8,007 bases of DNA, from contig JAJZRT010000018.1 of NCBI GenBank assembly GCA_021802595.1, forward strand, positions 1 through 8,007, in the 5' to 3' direction. This document shows, piece after piece, positions 6,068-8,007 of this stretch; position 1 is the first letter of the stretch, and each line of letters opens with the position of its first letter. A model generated the notes under the pieces. It worked only from the letters and a program-made list of their open reading frames with translations, was not told the DNA's origin and ran no database searches. Position numbers and translations under genes: made by a program. Source of the stretch: Pseudomonadota bacterium (GTDB lineage: Bacteria > Pseudomonadota > Gammaproteobacteria > Burkholderiales > Thiobacillaceae).

Positions 6068-7276
6068 TCAACGCGACGCCGCGCGAGCGACGTCCTCACA
6101 CAGGCCGCGTGTCCGTCCGAGGCCATCGCCTTCATAATTCGACCGCACCAGCACATCCTCCACGCGCCATTCGCCGTTGCCGTCCTGGCGCGTTCTGAAT
6201 TCGGCGAAGCACTCCGCGTACCCGCCCATCTCACCGCCGACCACGGCACCCTGCGCGTTAAAAACGGTGACACCTGGCTTCTCCCAATAGCGGGTGTAAC
6301 GCAGAAAACGCGCGTCGCCGGCCTGATTGAATTCCGGATTGCCCATGACCCTGACCACCTCCGCTTCCGGCCGTCCTTTCCACAAGGTGATGAGATTGGC
6401 CTCGATCGGCGTGAGCTTCTTGCCATCCGGGCGCACCGCTGCACTCGCGATCGCGGCGCGCTCGGCCTCGCTCTTCTTGATGCCTGCCATGAGGCTTTCG
6501 CGGGCAGCTTCGATTTCGGGCTGCATCTTCTTGCGCTGCGCTTCCAGCTTTTCGATGGCGGCCGCTTTTTCGGCCTTGGAGAGCCGTTTGCTCCATTTGC
6601 CGCTGGGATCGGGACGTTCACCCGCGAAATACTTTTCCCACCACAGGATCTTCCATGAAAAATCCAGAAACTCGGACGGCAGGACCTGCCCCAGCAGCAG
6701 CATGTCGGGCGGCAGGCCGAGTTTGCCGATGCGCGCGCCGAAGCCTTCGAAATCGAAATCCTTGTCGCGGATCGCGGCATGCAGCGCCTGGTCGAATTCG
6801 ATGGCGTTGCAGGCGATGGCGCCCGCCTTCGACAGCATGGGCGCGCTCGAACTTTTCCACTCGCTGACGGGAAGCGGCACAGCCTGCAAATCCGACCGGC
6901 GCAGGGTGTAGCTGCCCGAGCCGAGCCTAAACCTGACGGTATCGCCGGCGCGGATTTTTTTCGTGTTCTCGGACAGCTTGTGCGTTTTCATGTCCAGAGA
7001 GAATGCGTTGGGACATTCGAATTCGAGCTTCATGTGGACGAACTCGGGCTTGTTCGGGTTCTCGTAGACAGCCGTCACGTCGATTTCCCGAACCTCCGTC
7101 GGGCCCGTCAGCTGGTCGGGCGGCGTGCGGTTGGAGATCACGCGCACGTCGGCGAAATAGGCCTCCCGGTCGCCTTCCTCGCCCTGGTAGTGCAGCACGG
7201 CGCCGAAGCCGAAGGCCACGGTCGGCAGAAAACAGGAAATGGCGGACGCGAATTTCGCCCAGTCGGTCTTGTTCAT
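6068..7276 (-). CDS. Unknown exported or membrane-anchored protein with coiled coil and possible SmpA/BamE-like C-terminal domain (402 aa)
   Basis: Family not recognised as a whole. Residues 1-30 hold two Lys and then a hydrophobic stretch (FASAISCFLPTVAFGFGAV), a signal peptide or anchor; no proper lipobox is seen. Residues 60-130 look beta-rich (EVREIDVTAVYEN, GDTVRFRLGSGSY). Residues 228-280 are charged and Ala/Glu/Lys/Arg rich, a likely coiled coil. Residues 296-382 run LWKGRPEAEVVRVMGNPEF...RFLRYTRY...VTVFNAQGAVVGG, recalling the SmpA/BamE pattern of a helix, a V-x-x-x-x-G-x-P turn, then strands. Cys88, 156, 356 and 393 are available for disulfides if exported. The start ATG 7276 has only a distant GAGAGG (7291-7296, 14-nt gap), so initiation is weakly supported. 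It lies 24 nt after the oxidoreductase gene. Confidence 0.85.
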   Translation of the reverse strand: MNKTDWAKFASAISCFLPTVAFGFGAVLHYQGEEGDREAYFADVRVISNRTPPDQLTGPTEVREIDVTAVYENPNKPEFVHMKLEFECPNAFSLDMKTHKLSENTKKIRAGDTVRFRLGSGSYTLRRSDLQAVPLPVSEWKSSSAPMLSKAGAIACNAIEFDQALHAAIRDKDFDFEGFGARIGKLGLPPDMLLLGQVLPSEFLDFSWKILWWEKYFAGERPDPSGKWSKRLSKAEKAAAIEKLEAQRKKMQPEIEAARESLMAGIKKSEAERAAIASAAVRPDGKKLTPIEANLITLWKGRPEAEVVRVMGNPEFNQAGDARFLRYTRYWEKPGVTVFNAQGAVVGGEMGGYAECFAEFRTRQDGNGEWRVEDVLVRSNYEGDGLGRTRGLCEDVARAASR

Positions 7277-7300
7277 GAGGGTGCGTGATGCCTCTCGATA

Positions 7301-8007
7301 TCAGGGGGGTGTGATTCCGGCCTCGCCGCTGTCGAAAGTGACGACGACGCTGCCCCTCTTGTGGCCGGTATCAACGTAGGCGTGCGCCTCGCGTATCCGG
7401 GCGAACGGAAAGACGCGATCGATCGCGGGTCGATAGGCCCCCGCAGCAAAAAGCGCTGCCAAGTATTCCAGATCCTGCCGCTTCTCGCCAGCCATGCCGG
7501 CGATCAGCTTGACGCCGCGCGGCAGGGGGCGCCGGCACAGCCGCAACAGGTCCGGCAGGCCGCCCGCCAGCAGCAGGAGCCGGGCTTGCGGGCGCAAGAG
7601 CGGCGCCCAGTTCGCCAGCGGTATGCCGCCGACGGTGTCGAACACGAGATCGTAGCGCTCGCCGTGGGCCAGCACGTCGGTTTCCCGGTAGTCGATCACG
7701 CGTTGTGCGCCGAGCGCCTCGACCCATGCCGCGTTGCCGCCGCTGCACACGGCGGTGACGCTGAGGCCGAAATGGCGCGCCAGCTGAACCGCCGCGCTGC
7801 CGACTGCGCCCGACGCGCCCCGGATCAGGATGCGCTCGCCCGGCATCGCCTTGGCCCGCCGCAGGAAATGCAGCGCGGCGGTGCCGCCGAACGACATGGC
7901 CGCCGCCTCGATGAAATCCAGGCCGCCCGGCATGCGGACGACGCGCCCGGTGGCGGGCAGGCAGCGGTAGTCGGCGTGCGCGCCGAGTTCCACCCCGGGA
8001 AAGGCGA
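7301..8007 (-). CDS. MDR-superfamily NAD(P)-dependent oxidoreductase (quinone reductase/alcohol dehydrogenase-like), N-terminal part beyond the right edge
   Basis: About 235 C-terminal residues are present; the frame is open to the window edge (last whole codon 8003-8005, reading ...AFPGVELGAHADYRCLP), so the GTG at 7993 is internal. The medium-chain dehydrogenase/reductase fold is clear: the GAHADY strand of the catalytic domain, AAAMSFGGTAALHFL leading into the Rossmann domain, the nucleotide motif GASGAVG (codons 7799-7819) followed by AAVQLARHFG, VTAVCSGGNA, ALGAQRVIDYRETD and DLVFDTVGG, and a closing HAYVDTGHKRGSVVVTF. No structural zinc Cys cluster is seen in the part present, which fits the zinc-free quinone-reductase side of the superfamily. 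Substrate cannot be told. The downstream gene follows after 24 nt. Confidence 0.93.
   Translation of the reverse strand, partial: AFPGVELGAHADYRCLPATGRVVRMPGGLDFIEAAAMSFGGTAALHFLRRAKAMPGERILIRGASGAVGSAAVQLARHFGLSVTAVCSGGNAAWVEALGAQRVIDYRETDVLAHGERYDLVFDTVGGIPLANWAPLLRPQARLLLLAGGLPDLLRLCRRPLPRGVKLIAGMAGEKRQDLEYLAALFAAGAYRPAIDRVFPFARIREAHAYVDTGHKRGSVVVTFDSGEAGITPP

Noticed and set aside
5605..6780. Minus-strand 391-codon open frame overlapping both unknown genes
   Set aside because: Its product is Arg/Ser/Ala rich and shapeless. The other two frames give a signal peptide, a coiled coil and good gene spacing.
7230..7276. Lipobox in the 402-aa protein (AISC at residues 12-15)
   Set aside because: Position -3 is Ala rather than Leu/Val/Ile and hydrophobic sequence continues after the Cys, so a lipoprotein signal is not supported.
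6062..7288. Plus-strand open frames opposite the 402-aa gene (up to about 200 codons)
   Set aside because: They look like antisense shadows: no membrane or domain pattern, no ribosome sites, mutual overlap.

Overview
The window reads as part of a chromosome from a high-GC proteobacterium. Best guess is a betaproteobacterium, from the style of the CcoN/CcoO/CcoP proteins, the gene order and a DUF3149-type small protein; this is inference from memory, not from a search.

Positions 1-4903 (+ strand) hold the classic ccoNOQP-ccoGH cluster for cbb3-type cytochrome c oxidase, the high-affinity terminal oxidase used at low oxygen. CcoN is cut by the left edge and its promoter lies outside the window. 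CcoN carries the heme b/b3-CuB site. CcoO (one heme c) and CcoP (two hemes c) bring electrons in. CcoQ is the small single-span subunit. CcoG is the polyferredoxin-type membrane protein tied to copper supply. CcoH/FixH is the assembly or stability subunit. Gaps between structural genes are very short, including an ATGA overlap of ccoQ and ccoP. The exception is a 100-bp spacer between ccoP and ccoG that holds two strong hairpins with complementary loop sequences.

Positions 4905-5367 (+ strand) continue the same apparent transcript with two small membrane-protein genes. One encodes 44 aa and resembles DUF3149. The other encodes 99 aa, with two likely membrane spans and a Cys-rich tail. Neither has a function I can name. 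The usual assembly genes ccoI and ccoS do not follow ccoH here.

Positions 5391-8007 (- strand) are a converging, closely spaced three-gene set. In transcription order it is: an MDR-family NAD(P)-dependent oxidoreductase (N-terminal part beyond the right edge), a 402-aa exported or anchored protein with a coiled coil and a possible SmpA/BamE-like C-terminal region, and a 219-aa secreted protein of unknown function. The two gene blocks meet tail to tail, 23 bp apart, with no convincing terminator. I found no tRNA, rRNA, CRISPR array, transposase or prophage gene. Apart from the hairpin spacer the window is densely coding, with no gene-free stretch over about 100 bp.
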